64,000 nucleotides of DNA from Ekhidna lutea. GTDB taxonomy: Bacteria > Bacteroidota > Bacteroidia > Cytophagales > Cyclobacteriaceae. Positions within the stretch are counted from its first letter, which is position 1. Every line of letters starts with the position of its first letter. The notes below the pieces were generated by a model. That model was not told the origin of the DNA and did no database searches. It was given only the letters and a program-made list of their open reading frames with translations. The stretch covers positions 310,001 through 374,000 of the forward strand of contig NZ_FZPD01000005.1 of the NCBI RefSeq assembly GCF_900188325.1, read 5' to 3'. Both the position numbers and the translations under genes were made by a program. Below are positions 33,663-42,453 of this stretch, piece by piece.

Positions 33663-34241
33663 TCATTCTTCACTCATTCTTTTTTTCACCAGAGCAATTT
33701 GACCCATATGATTGGCTTGATGTTCCATGACATGGTACCATGCCCAATAGTAGTTGTATTCAGCACTACCGGGAGCATTATCACGTAGTTGTAATAACCA
33801 ATCGTCATCTTTTGTTTTCAGCACCTCTTTCGTTTTAGCTCTGACTTCATCCCATTTATCCATGTAATAGGACATTGGTTTACCTTGCAGTTCTTCTCTG
33901 GCTTTATCACCTAAGCGCAGAGCTGTCAGCCACTCTTCATCGTCTACCTCATCTAGCTTTTCATCATAAAATGTAGCCTCCTGATAGTACTTTTCAGTTG
34001 CAGCCAAATGTAGAATCAATGCTCCTAGTCGATTAGCCTGATCATCAAGTAGAAAGTCAGTCCCATCCTGATCCAAATCTTTGACTTGTCTCGTTACTCT
34101 GGCTTTTAGGTCATCCATCATACTTACTAAAGCACCCATTTGCGGAGTGTAGCCTTCAAGGTTTTTGATGGCATATTGGGCATTTGACTTTGTTCCCACA
34201 AGGAGACAAAGTAGGAAAGAGAGTAGAGTGAGCTTTTTCAT
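33663..34241 (-). CDS. Exported DinB-like four-helix protein
   Basis: A 192-residue protein with a signal peptide (1-21), then a DinB/YfiT-like four-helix bundle. The expected metal histidines appear as LILHLAATEKYY near 78 and WYHVMEHQANHMGQI near 170-182. Most DinB-family proteins are cytoplasmic thiol transferases or unknown enzymes, so the signal peptide is notable. It lies upstream of a DUF1801 gene on the same strand, and thiol-dependent DinB enzymes would fit the bacillithiol made through bshB1 (inference). Confidence 0.75.
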   Translation of the reverse strand: MKKLTLLSFLLCLLVGTKSNAQYAIKNLEGYTPQMGALVSMMDDLKARVTRQVKDLDQDGTDFLLDDQANRLGALILHLAATEKYYQEATFYDEKLDEVDDEEWLTALRLGDKAREELQGKPMSYYMDKWDEVRAKTKEVLKTKDDDWLLQLRDNAPGSAEYNYYWAWYHVMEHQANHMGQIALVKKRMSEE

Positions 34242-34277
34242 AGTGATAGGGTTTTGTTAAGGTAATTTTAGAGCGAG

Positions 34278-35307
34278 TTATTCCTGAGCATTTACATCCT
34301 TAATGAACTTAATCAACCCATCAAAGTAAGTCTGCTGGTCGTCATACATAGCCAAATGACTGCCATTTGGACAATGGAGGTATTGTCCGTTTTGAACTGT
34401 GTTAGCAATCATTTCCGTGTTCCGGATCCATGGTATCATAGGCTCCTCCGATGGATAAGGTAGGAACTGTGATGTTCGTAAGCTGGTCCGTAATATCCCA
34501 GTTTTCGAGCTTTGCACCGCCTTTGATTCCAAATTCACTAGGTCCCTGCATGGTCAGGTAAAGATCATAATTAAGGCTGGCAAACGCCCGGTTGACAGGA
34601 TTCGGCCACTCGTCCAATGGCATTCTTAGCACATGCTCTGTATAATAATTGTTATACAAAAGCTCAGCATATCGTGGGTTACCATAATCGCCTGCTTCTT
34701 CCAGCGCCATGACTTCAGCTAAAACAGCCGAATCCATTTGTGGCCCCAAGACCTCTTCAGCATATTGGTTGTACTCAGGTACTGATGCCATCATATTAGA
34801 AATGATCACTCCTTTCAGGTTATCCTGATATTTGAGTGCATACTCCATGGCAAGAATGCCACCCCATGAACTGCCCAATAAATAAAAGTTATCTTTATTT
34901 AAGCCCAGCGCTTTTCGGACTTGCTCTACTTCATCTACATATCTGTCGACGGTCCAAAGCGTTGAATCGTTTGGTTGATCGCTATATGCTGATTCTAATT
35001 GATCATAGTAGTAGTATTCGATTCCGGCCTTTGGGAGGAACGAATCGAAGCATTCGAAATACTCATGCGTAGCTCCAGGTCCGCCATGAAGTAACAATAG
35101 TTTCATATCCTGGTTGTTGCCAACTCGTTTGGTGTAAACCTTAAATTCACCTGCTTTTGTCTGAATAGGGATCATTTTTACCCCTCCGAACAATTCATCG
35201 TCCCGATTGGAATAGTCGAGGTAAGAGTTTGTTGGTGACTCGGAAGCATTTTCTGGTTGGCATGCAATCAATGTAATCGTAAATAGGAGATAGGTCAGCT
35301 TTTTCAT
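34278..35307 (-). pseudogene. Proline-iminopeptidase-like alpha/beta hydrolase, frameshifted
   Basis: The first 297 codons (35307 to about 34417) encode a lipoprotein-type signal (ITLIACQ), the S33 motifs LLLHGGPGATHEYFE and LLGSSWGGILAMEYA, and the acid-residue segment GGAYDTMDPEH, then run into a stop at 34402. The remaining part, EMIANTVQNG to PNGSHLAMYDDQQTYF, with the catalytic His, continues in another frame to 34278. A loss of two bases (or gain of one) near 34416 explains this. The truncated product lacks the catalytic His and should be inactive, unless the shift is a sequencing error. Confidence 0.85.
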
Positions 35308-35355
35308 GGTGATAGGTTTTTGTTTAAAGTTAAATTATTTCCTCATTTTTGGTTG

Positions 35356-38300
35356 ATGGAGCAATGGATACAATTCCCATGGGTTGAAACCTTGTTGATG
35401 AGCACTCTTTTGATAGGAGGATTGATGGGATTGATTTTGCTGATTAGTAAATCACCATCCGGGAGGTGGTTGGGGTTCTTGTCCATCACTTATCTGGCAG
35501 CATTAATTTTTCAGCATGGTTCTATTTTGCATTTAGTTCCTGCCTCTTTATCAATGATCCCAATCGCATTCTTTTTGTATGTAAGGGCTTTCTTTTATCA
35601 GAAGAATCGAACCAGTCCTGCTCATTATTTTTTAATAATTCTTCCATTTGGAGCTGGAATCCTGCCAAAGGAGTGGCTAGTGATCAATTGGGCAATTAGT
35701 GGTTTAATAATCATAGGGTATGGAATACTAACCGTCCGCCTGCTATTAAATGAACAAAATATTCGTGGTTTTTCATACTTTCAGAATGCTGGGTCACGGA
35801 TTGCATGGCTGAGAAACTTCGTGATGCTGAATGTCTTATTCATTATTCTATTGGTCTTGCAATTGCCGATAGAGATGCTGTCGATCGCCTACTTTGTGTT
35901 CATTTCCTTCATACTGTATCCGCTAGTTAAAGAGTCGTCTTTTCTATCTCCAATTCCAATTGGGAATAAGTACCAGAAGTCTACCCTGACACCAGTAATT
36001 AAGTCGACGATTATTGAGAAGGTGAATAAAATCATGGATGAGCAGCATTTTTATCGCAGAGATGATGCTTCACTGACAGTATTAGCCAAGGAGCTTGGTG
36101 CGACTACACATCACCTGTCGCAGGTATTGAATGAATCGCTTAAAATCAGTTTTCAGGATCTGATCGCGAGGTTCAGGGTTCGCGAGGCATGTAAGCTACT
36201 CCGAGATGAAAGGCAGGATCAGGTTAAAATTGAGAATATCGCCACGATGGTTGGCTATAACTCCAAGTCTGCCTTCAATACGGCGTTTAAAAAGCGTACA
36301 GGCTCAACTCCCTCGGAATACCGTGAGGCGAAGAACGTTCGGACTTATGGGGAAGAACATCTATCCGAACGGAAAGCACCATTGGTTGGAGATAGCTCAT
36401 TTCATTTGAATCATGTTTTTAACCTCAAAATAAAAAGTGGCATGATTCAGCATTTTTTCAAAACTTTTAGTCGGAATATAAAGCGCAATGCGCTGTTTTC
36501 GTTCCTCAATATATTGGGGCTTACAGTAGGTTTTACCTGTAGCATTCTGATTTATTTGTATGTGCAGGACGAACTGTCTTATGATCGGTCACTTCCTGAT
36601 TCAGATCTGATTTATCGCATTGCCTGGATGAATGACAATCCGCAAACCCGTACACCGCATCCAATGGCTCAGGCAATGGTGAATGACTTCCCTGAAGTTG
36701 AGGAAGCTGTAAGCTTTTCTCCGTGGTATGGTCCGGGACTCAGTAAAGATTTTATTCGAGTGGAAAATGAAAAACAGAATATCATTTTCGAAGAACCAGA
36801 CTTCTTCTTTGCTGATTCTACCTTTTTTGATGTATTTGAATTGGAATTGGTGGAGGGAGATATAGATGCACTTAAAAAGCCTTTTTCCTTTGTGATTACT
36901 GAGTCGCTTGCTGAAAAATATTTCGGAGACTCCAGTGCAATAGGTAAGGAGTTAAGAGTAAATCAAATGCCGATAGTTGTGTCTGCTGTTGTCAAACCAA
37001 TGCCCAAGAATTCTCACTTTCATTTCAATGCAATAATATCATATGTAACACTCAAGCAAATCAACCCGAATGATGCATGGATGAAATGGGGTGATTTTGG
37101 ACATTTTAATTACATCAAATTGCAGGAAGGTGCGAATGCCCATATGCTTGAAGATAAAATCTCAGACTGGGTAGAAAACTATCTCGACTGGGATCAATCA
37201 GATATTGAACGATTGAGATCCGGTGAGTTAAGATTTGCCCTTCAACCAATTGAAGACATTCATCTCAATTCGCACATTAGATGGGAATTAGAGAACAATG
37301 GCAACAACTTGTACATCTACATTCTTACCGGAACAATGCTATTTATATTGATTATCGTAGGGATTAATTACGCTAATCTGACTACTGCAAAAGCAATTGA
37401 ACGAGCAAAGGAAATTGGAGTGAGAAAGACAATGGGTGCTGTTACAAGAAATCTTTCAATTCAGTTTTTTATTGAATCATTTTTATTCTGCCTGATTGCT
37501 CTACTATTTTCCTTTTCACTAGCCGCCCTTTTTCTAAATGGGTTTAACGACCTGGCTGGAAAGAACTTTTCTATCGAGAGTTTGTTTATCGCTGACTACC
37601 TTTTCTTCGCATTATTATTGTGTATTACGGTCTCAATTTTAGCTGGTTTTTATCCAGCCATTACACTTTCCAGTTTTCAACCCACTGAAGTGCTTAAGGG
37701 CAAGCTCAAATCCAATAATCAAGAAGTTGGCTTAAGAAGTCTGCTGGTAGTTGTTCAGTTTACCATTTCAGCAATTTTAATAAGCGGCTCATTTATTGTA
37801 TTCAAGCAAATTCAGTTTATGAAAACAACAGACCTGGGTTTTGATCAGGAGGCAGTCATTGCACTGAATGTTCCTATGAGTATCGAAATAGGTGGAGTGG
37901 ATGTAGAAGCATTGAGAACAGCTCAAAATTTAATGAATAATATCAATGGTGTTTCCGGTACTATTTTAACATCAAGCGTACCAGGGGGGCAATTCAACCA
38001 GCATCAATATTATCTGAAACACGAACCCGAGAATCGTATTGATATTTCAAGTCTTGTCGTAGACTATGATGTTCAAAAAGTGTTGGGAATAGAAGTCATA
38101 GAAGGAAGAACTTTTGACAGAAGTTATGCCAGGGACTCATTGTACAACGTTTTAGTTAATGAGGCGACAGTTGAGCAATTCAACCTAAAAGATCCTTTAG
38201 GGAAAACCATTGTACAGCATTTTGGAGAAAATGTTTATGAGTCCACCATTATCGGAGTAGTTGAAAATTTTCACTTTCAATCAATGCACGAGGAAATTCA

Positions 38301-38871
38301 ACCATTAGTTATGTCAGTTCAGCCACCTGCTGCAGGTCATATTCTTGTAAAGCTGGAAGGGCAAGATTTTGGAAAGACTATTTCAGAAATAGAGCGTGTG
38401 TATACTTCTCAGATTGATAATGATGTGGCGTTTGAGTTTCAATTTCTAGATAATCAGTTGGCGGAATTATATGATCAGGAGGTACGGACGCTTTCCATTT
38501 TTTCTGTTTTTTCTTTGATCGCTTTGCTCTTGGCCAGTCTGGGTCTGCTTGGGATGGCCATCGCAGTTATGAATCAGCGGGTGAAAGAGGTTGGAATGCG
38601 AAAAATACTTGGTGCCTCCACAATTCAGATAACGGGGATGATTTTGGGTCAACTTACTCGTCTTGTAGTGGTAGCAATGCTTTTAGGATTGCCAGTTTCT
38701 TACTTTCTCATGCAAAGTTGGATCAAAGAGTTCTCCTATCAGGCTCCTTTTGGTGTTATGCCTTTCTTGTTATCAGGAATCATTTTGATGGTAGTAGCTA
38801 TGATAAGTGTTATTTCAGCAGTAACTAAGATTTCACTTTCTAATCCCGTAGAGGCTCTAAGGTATGAATAA
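35356..38871 (+). CDS. Fusion of membrane AraC-type regulator and FtsX/MacB-type ABC permease
   Basis: One open frame of 1171 residues from ATG 35356 (a TTG 36 bp upstream is less likely). Residues 1-200: about seven membrane helices. About 225-330: an AraC-type helix-turn-helix (LTVLAKELGATTHHLSQVLNES, and IENIATMVGYNSKSAFNTAFKKRTGSTPSEY). About 363-1171: a complete MacB-like ABC permease with periplasmic domain and FtsX segments (KAIERAKEIGVRKTMGA, NQRVKEVGMRKILGAS). The permease half begins at an internal ATG (36442) that resembles normal permease starts, so a separate product from it is possible. No ATPase gene is adjacent. Confidence 0.85.
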   Translation: MEQWIQFPWVETLLMSTLLIGGLMGLILLISKSPSGRWLGFLSITYLAALIFQHGSILHLVPASLSMIPIAFFLYVRAFFYQKNRTSPAHYFLIILPFGAGILPKEWLVINWAISGLIIIGYGILTVRLLLNEQNIRGFSYFQNAGSRIAWLRNFVMLNVLFIILLVLQLPIEMLSIAYFVFISFILYPLVKESSFLSPIPIGNKYQKSTLTPVIKSTIIEKVNKIMDEQHFYRRDDASLTVLAKELGATTHHLSQVLNESLKISFQDLIARFRVREACKLLRDERQDQVKIENIATMVGYNSKSAFNTAFKKRTGSTPSEYREAKNVRTYGEEHLSERKAPLVGDSSFHLNHVFNLKIKSGMIQHFFKTFSRNIKRNALFSFLNILGLTVGFTCSILIYLYVQDELSYDRSLPDSDLIYRIAWMNDNPQTRTPHPMAQAMVNDFPEVEEAVSFSPWYGPGLSKDFIRVENEKQNIIFEEPDFFFADSTFFDVFELELVEGDIDALKKPFSFVITESLAEKYFGDSSAIGKELRVNQMPIVVSAVVKPMPKNSHFHFNAIISYVTLKQINPNDAWMKWGDFGHFNYIKLQEGANAHMLEDKISDWVENYLDWDQSDIERLRSGELRFALQPIEDIHLNSHIRWELENNGNNLYIYILTGTMLFILIIVGINYANLTTAKAIERAKEIGVRKTMGAVTRNLSIQFFIESFLFCLIALLFSFSLAALFLNGFNDLAGKNFSIESLFIADYLFFALLLCITVSILAGFYPAITLSSFQPTEVLKGKLKSNNQEVGLRSLLVVVQFTISAILISGSFIVFKQIQFMKTTDLGFDQEAVIALNVPMSIEIGGVDVEALRTAQNLMNNINGVSGTILTSSVPGGQFNQHQYYLKHEPENRIDISSLVVDYDVQKVLGIEVIEGRTFDRSYARDSLYNVLVNEATVEQFNLKDPLGKTIVQHFGENVYESTIIGVVENFHFQSMHEEIQPLVMSVQPPAAGHILVKLEGQDFGKTISEIERVYTSQIDNDVAFEFQFLDNQLAELYDQEVRTLSIFSVFSLIALLLASLGLLGMAIAVMNQRVKEVGMRKILGASTIQITGMILGQLTRLVVVAMLLGLPVSYFLMQSWIKEFSYQAPFGVMPFLLSGIILMVVAMISVISAVTKISLSNPVEALRYE

Positions 38872-38891
38872 AGTATAGGATTTAGTATACG

Positions 38892-39656
38892 TTATAATTT
38901 GATATCCATTTGCTTGGTATATTCATATCCAATATCAAATATTTCTTGAGCGTGTTTAGTATCCATGATATCGTAATTGCATAGCTCAACTGGTTCAATG
39001 AAAAGATCACATTGCTTCTCCAACTCACCATTGCTGGGGTTTACGGCTAGTTGAAACATGCGTGTAGTCACTTGAATTAGGCTGGTGAGTTCGTTAATTT
39101 GCTGTATTGGGCTGATGCTAGCTCCAATCACTTTTTTACAAATCTTTTTTAAAGGTCTTACCGGCACATTATCAAAGATTCCACCATCAGAATATAGCTT
39201 TCCATTCATTTCTACCGGACTGAAGAGTACGGGTATAGAAGCTGATGCCTGAATAATATCAGCTAATGGTCCCTCATCTAAATATTCAGCTTTTCCATCC
39301 AGCATATTTGTAACACAAATGATTAGCGGTATCTCAAGATCCTCCAGCCGCTCTTTTGATATTTTTTTCAAGAGCCTAGACTTCATTTTTGCCGAACTAA
39401 GTAGCCCCGTTTTGGGAATGTTAAATTCTGATATCCCGGTAAACTTATATTGTTTTATGATGTCAAAAGCCTCTTTAGGTGAGTGACCTGAAGCGATAAA
39501 TGCACCGGCAATTGCACCTGCACTTACTCCTGAAATTACATCTGGTTTTATCCCCTTCTCTTCCAGCGCTTTGAGAATTCCCAGATGGGCAAATCCTCTT
39601 GCACCTCCGCCTCCAAGAGCAATTCCAAGGTCGTACTTTTTATTTTCTTTAGACAT
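38892..39656 (-). CDS. Patatin-like phospholipase (RssA type)
   Basis: The 254-residue protein has all patatin motifs: oxyanion loop GGGGARGFAHLG near residue 16, nucleophile GVSAGA near 44, and the catalytic Asp in DGGIFDNVPV near 158. It should hydrolyse phospholipid acyl esters and act at the inner membrane or in the cytoplasm, as no signal peptide is present. It converges with the AraC-permease gene, leaving 20 bp between stops. Confidence 0.9.
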   Translation of the reverse strand: MSKENKKYDLGIALGGGGARGFAHLGILKALEEKGIKPDVISGVSAGAIAGAFIASGHSPKEAFDIIKQYKFTGISEFNIPKTGLLSSAKMKSRLLKKISKERLEDLEIPLIICVTNMLDGKAEYLDEGPLADIIQASASIPVLFSPVEMNGKLYSDGGIFDNVPVRPLKKICKKVIGASISPIQQINELTSLIQVTTRMFQLAVNPSNGELEKQCDLFIEPVELCNYDIMDTKHAQEIFDIGYEYTKQMDIKL

Positions 39657-39720
39657 AAAATAAAATTAGTGCTAAACTGGCATTGAACGGGTAAATGAGG
39701 GTTTTAAAATTTAATGAGAT

Positions 39721-39753
39721 AATAAAAAACCCCTCGAGATTTCAAGGGGTTTT
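39721..39753 (-). terminator. Rho-independent terminator of the amidohydrolase operon
   Basis: Arms AAAACCCCT (39726-39734) and AGGGGTTTT (39745-39753). On the minus strand the hairpin is followed by a T-run. It lies just after the last gene of the leftward amidohydrolase operon (stop 39774). Confidence 0.8.
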
Positions 39754-39773
39754 CAATTAGTGGTGTCTGAAAA

Positions 39774-41069
39774 TCACTTTTCTACACCAGGTGCTCTATT
39801 TAAATATTCTTCATATAGTTGGGTATGTCTACTCACCATTGGGATATTCCACCCATCAATAAATACGTACTTCACTTGCGTTCTGGTTTCAAATGGATCA
39901 CCATTCGTCACAAACACATTGGCTACTTTCCCTTTTTCAATCGAGCCATATTTGTCAGCAACACCGAAAATCTCAGCGGGCACAATTGTCACCGCTTTCA
40001 AAGCTTCCTCTTTACCCATTCCATAGGTTGCAGCGAAACCAGCATGGTACGGGAGGTTTCGGGTGTTCTCAACCTCATTGGTTCTGATCGCTACTTTTAC
40101 ACCTGCTTGCAGCATAGCGCCGGCATTGGCGTAGGGTCTATCATATCGATCATACGGTCTTGTCGGGTTGCTAAGCACTGGGCCTGTGATAACCGGAACA
40201 TCGGCCTTAGCAATATCCTCCGCCACTCTCCAACCTTCAGATACACCACAAAGTATCGCATCCGCGCCTTTTTCATCGATCCACTCTAAAGCTGACTTGA
40301 TGTCTTTCGAAGAGTTTACGTTAATCAACAGCTTCATCTCACCTCTTACTGCTGGAAGTAATGCTTCCATCTCCGGGTAGTATGGCTGATCTTTTCCGCC
40401 TGTAGCTGAATCAATCTTATGGTACTGTACTGCTTTGGCCCATACTTCATTTAATTGTTTCAACGCTTTCTCGGCAGCTTTCTTGATGTCCTCATCGGAG
40501 CGACGATCCCAGCGACCTCTTCTACCTGTTGCAGGGAAGTTTACTACCACACCTTTGAAACCAGCATACATCTGATCCGGTGTATATCCATGCAGATTAA
40601 TTAACGCAGCTGTGCCTGGGAATAATCCACCAGAAGGCATAGTTAATGCAGTCGTAACTCCATTCACTCGGGTCACCGGATGAATAACAGAACTTGGGTT
40701 TACAGCAGTAAGCGCTTGAATGTGGGGGATTACATCTCCAATCTCATTATTGTCCCTTGTTCTCGGGTCAGAGCTTACTTCAACCAATCCAATCTGTGTA
40801 CCTCCATCAATCATTCCTGGATAGATTGTCAGGCCAGAGCAATCAATTGTTTTTGCTCCATCGGGTATGGATACGCTCGTTCCAACGTCACCAATTTTAC
40901 CGTCACTGATTATTAAGGTTCCATTTTGAATGGTTCCATTAGTCACCGTTTCGATGGTTGCATTGGTTAAAGCAAACGTTCCTGCTTCTGCACTTGGGAT
41001 TTGACCGAAAGCGATTCCGGCTAGCGCCACAAGTGTTAATGTCAATATGTTTTTTATGTTCTTAATCAT
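39774..41069 (-). CDS. Exported amidohydrolase-like protein, metal site degenerate
   Basis: A 431-residue protein with a signal peptide (1-22) and the amidohydrolase composite fold: N-terminal beta segment, GLTIYPGMIDGGTQIGL, a TIM-barrel region, and the C-terminal ALKAVTIVPAEIFGVADKYGSIEKGKVANVFVTNG. At the place where active members have HxH after PG(M/I)ID, it has GGTQ, so the metal site is incomplete. It is the last gene of a three-gene operon with two related proteins (6-bp and 25-bp gaps). It may be a non-catalytic partner (inference). Confidence 0.85.
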   Translation of the reverse strand: MIKNIKNILTLTLVALAGIAFGQIPSAEAGTFALTNATIETVTNGTIQNGTLIISDGKIGDVGTSVSIPDGAKTIDCSGLTIYPGMIDGGTQIGLVEVSSDPRTRDNNEIGDVIPHIQALTAVNPSSVIHPVTRVNGVTTALTMPSGGLFPGTAALINLHGYTPDQMYAGFKGVVVNFPATGRRGRWDRRSDEDIKKAAEKALKQLNEVWAKAVQYHKIDSATGGKDQPYYPEMEALLPAVRGEMKLLINVNSSKDIKSALEWIDEKGADAILCGVSEGWRVAEDIAKADVPVITGPVLSNPTRPYDRYDRPYANAGAMLQAGVKVAIRTNEVENTRNLPYHAGFAATYGMGKEEALKAVTIVPAEIFGVADKYGSIEKGKVANVFVTNGDPFETRTQVKYVFIDGWNIPMVSRHTQLYEEYLNRAPGVEK

Positions 41070-41075
41070 GATAGC

Positions 41076-42428
41076 TTATTTATCAGTGAACAAAAATTCT
41101 GTATTCGCCATGCAGCGATCGTGATCTTCTGCTTCCCAGAATGTCACATCGATTTTCTCTTCCGGATCCGGATAGAGACGCATATCAGCCGGGTCGTTTT
41201 CACGATCAAATCGTACGATACCGTCAACAATTGTTACCATTGGAACTGCATAGATGGATAGTGGATGATTTTTGAAGATCGCCACGTCACCTTCTTTCCC
41301 TTCCTCAAGTGATCCAACACGGCTGTCAATTCCAAGTTGCTTGGCAGGGTTGATTGTAATCAGTGAAAGTGCCTCGTCATCAGTCAAACCACCATACTTC
41401 TGAGACTTGGCGGCCTCATGATACAGGTGACGAATTAGCTCTCCGGAATCCGAGTTAATAGAAGTAGTTACTCCATTCTTGGTTAAGATTGCTGCATTGT
41501 AAGCCGTGCTGTAGTACACCTCAAACTTATAGGCCCACCAGTCAGCAAAGACAGAAGCTCCTGCTCCAAACTTAGCGAGTTCAGGCGCAACTTTGAATCC
41601 TTCGTTTACATGTTGAAATACCAATTTGTCCACACCAAAATCTTTACACACTTGCATCAGCATATAGATTTCATCTGCGCGGTAGGAGTGGCAATGAATG
41701 ATGATATTCCCTTTCAGGATGTCCGCCAATGTTTCCAATCGCAAGTCGTAAGTCGGAGCTTTCCCTTTGTAGCCTTTCTTGCTCTTGTTGGAATTGTGGT
41801 CATTCCACGCTTCCATGTATTCTTTGGCTTGCTGGAAAGAACTTCTTATTACATGTTCAACTCCCATTCGTGTTCGGGGAAGAATTCCATTTCCACCACC
41901 ATGCACACGTGTTGGATTCTCTCCTAAGGCAAACTTGATTGTTCGAGGAGCTCCATTCATGCGCATGTTGTCCGGGTCGATTTCTCCGTATCTAAACTTT
42001 ACCGTTTCACACTGTCCGCCAATGGCGTTAGCTGATCCATGCATAGAATGTGCGGTTGTCACACCACCCGCAAGTGCCTGATAAATGCCAACATCCAAAG
42101 GATCCAATGCATCGCCTACCCAAACTTCAGCAGTAACCGGGTTGGTGGCTTCATTCACTGCGTCAAGTGCAAGGTGTGAATGCGCATCGATGATGCCGGG
42201 CATCACATACATACCATTCGCGTCTATGGTTTTAGCACCATTTGGTGCGCTTAGTCCTTGCCCTATTTTTGAGATTTTCCCGTCCCGAATAAGGACATCT
42301 GTATTGTCAAGTGTGCCGTTCGTTACAGTTAATACCGTTCCGTTTTTGATTAGCACACTGCCTTTCTCCTGAGCCATCGTTATCGTGATGGTGAGGAGTA
42401 GAGCTATGATTATATTTATTTTCTTCAT
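41076..42428 (-). CDS. Exported amidohydrolase with complete metal site
   Basis: A 450-residue protein with a signal peptide (1-19). All metal ligands of the superfamily are visible: PGIIDAHSHLALD (HxH), IIIHCHSYRADEI, LVFQHVNEGF, and SINSDSGEL (Asp). It should hydrolyse a cyclic amide, dipeptide or similar bond in the periplasm; relatives include prolidase-like and imidazolonepropionase-like enzymes. It is the only one of the three operon members with an intact active site. Confidence 0.9.
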   Translation of the reverse strand: MKKINIIIALLLTITITMAQEKGSVLIKNGTVLTVTNGTLDNTDVLIRDGKISKIGQGLSAPNGAKTIDANGMYVMPGIIDAHSHLALDAVNEATNPVTAEVWVGDALDPLDVGIYQALAGGVTTAHSMHGSANAIGGQCETVKFRYGEIDPDNMRMNGAPRTIKFALGENPTRVHGGGNGILPRTRMGVEHVIRSSFQQAKEYMEAWNDHNSNKSKKGYKGKAPTYDLRLETLADILKGNIIIHCHSYRADEIYMLMQVCKDFGVDKLVFQHVNEGFKVAPELAKFGAGASVFADWWAYKFEVYYSTAYNAAILTKNGVTTSINSDSGELIRHLYHEAAKSQKYGGLTDDEALSLITINPAKQLGIDSRVGSLEEGKEGDVAIFKNHPLSIYAVPMVTIVDGIVRFDRENDPADMRLYPDPEEKIDVTFWEAEDHDRCMANTEFLFTDK

Positions 42429-42453
42429 ATTTATTTTCGTTTATATGTTCACC

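Noticed and set aside
35320-35355. TTG start for the AraC-permease fusion
   Set aside because: The extra 12 residues show no similarity, and the TTTTTG box that would serve as a -33 element lies there; ATG 35356 is a better start.
38872-38891. Terminator between the AraC-permease and patatin genes
   Set aside because: Only a weak AGTATA/TATACT pairing and no T-run.
41610-42372. Long open frames antisense to the amidohydrolase genes
   Set aside because: They mirror codon use of the real genes on the other strand and have no recognisable domains.
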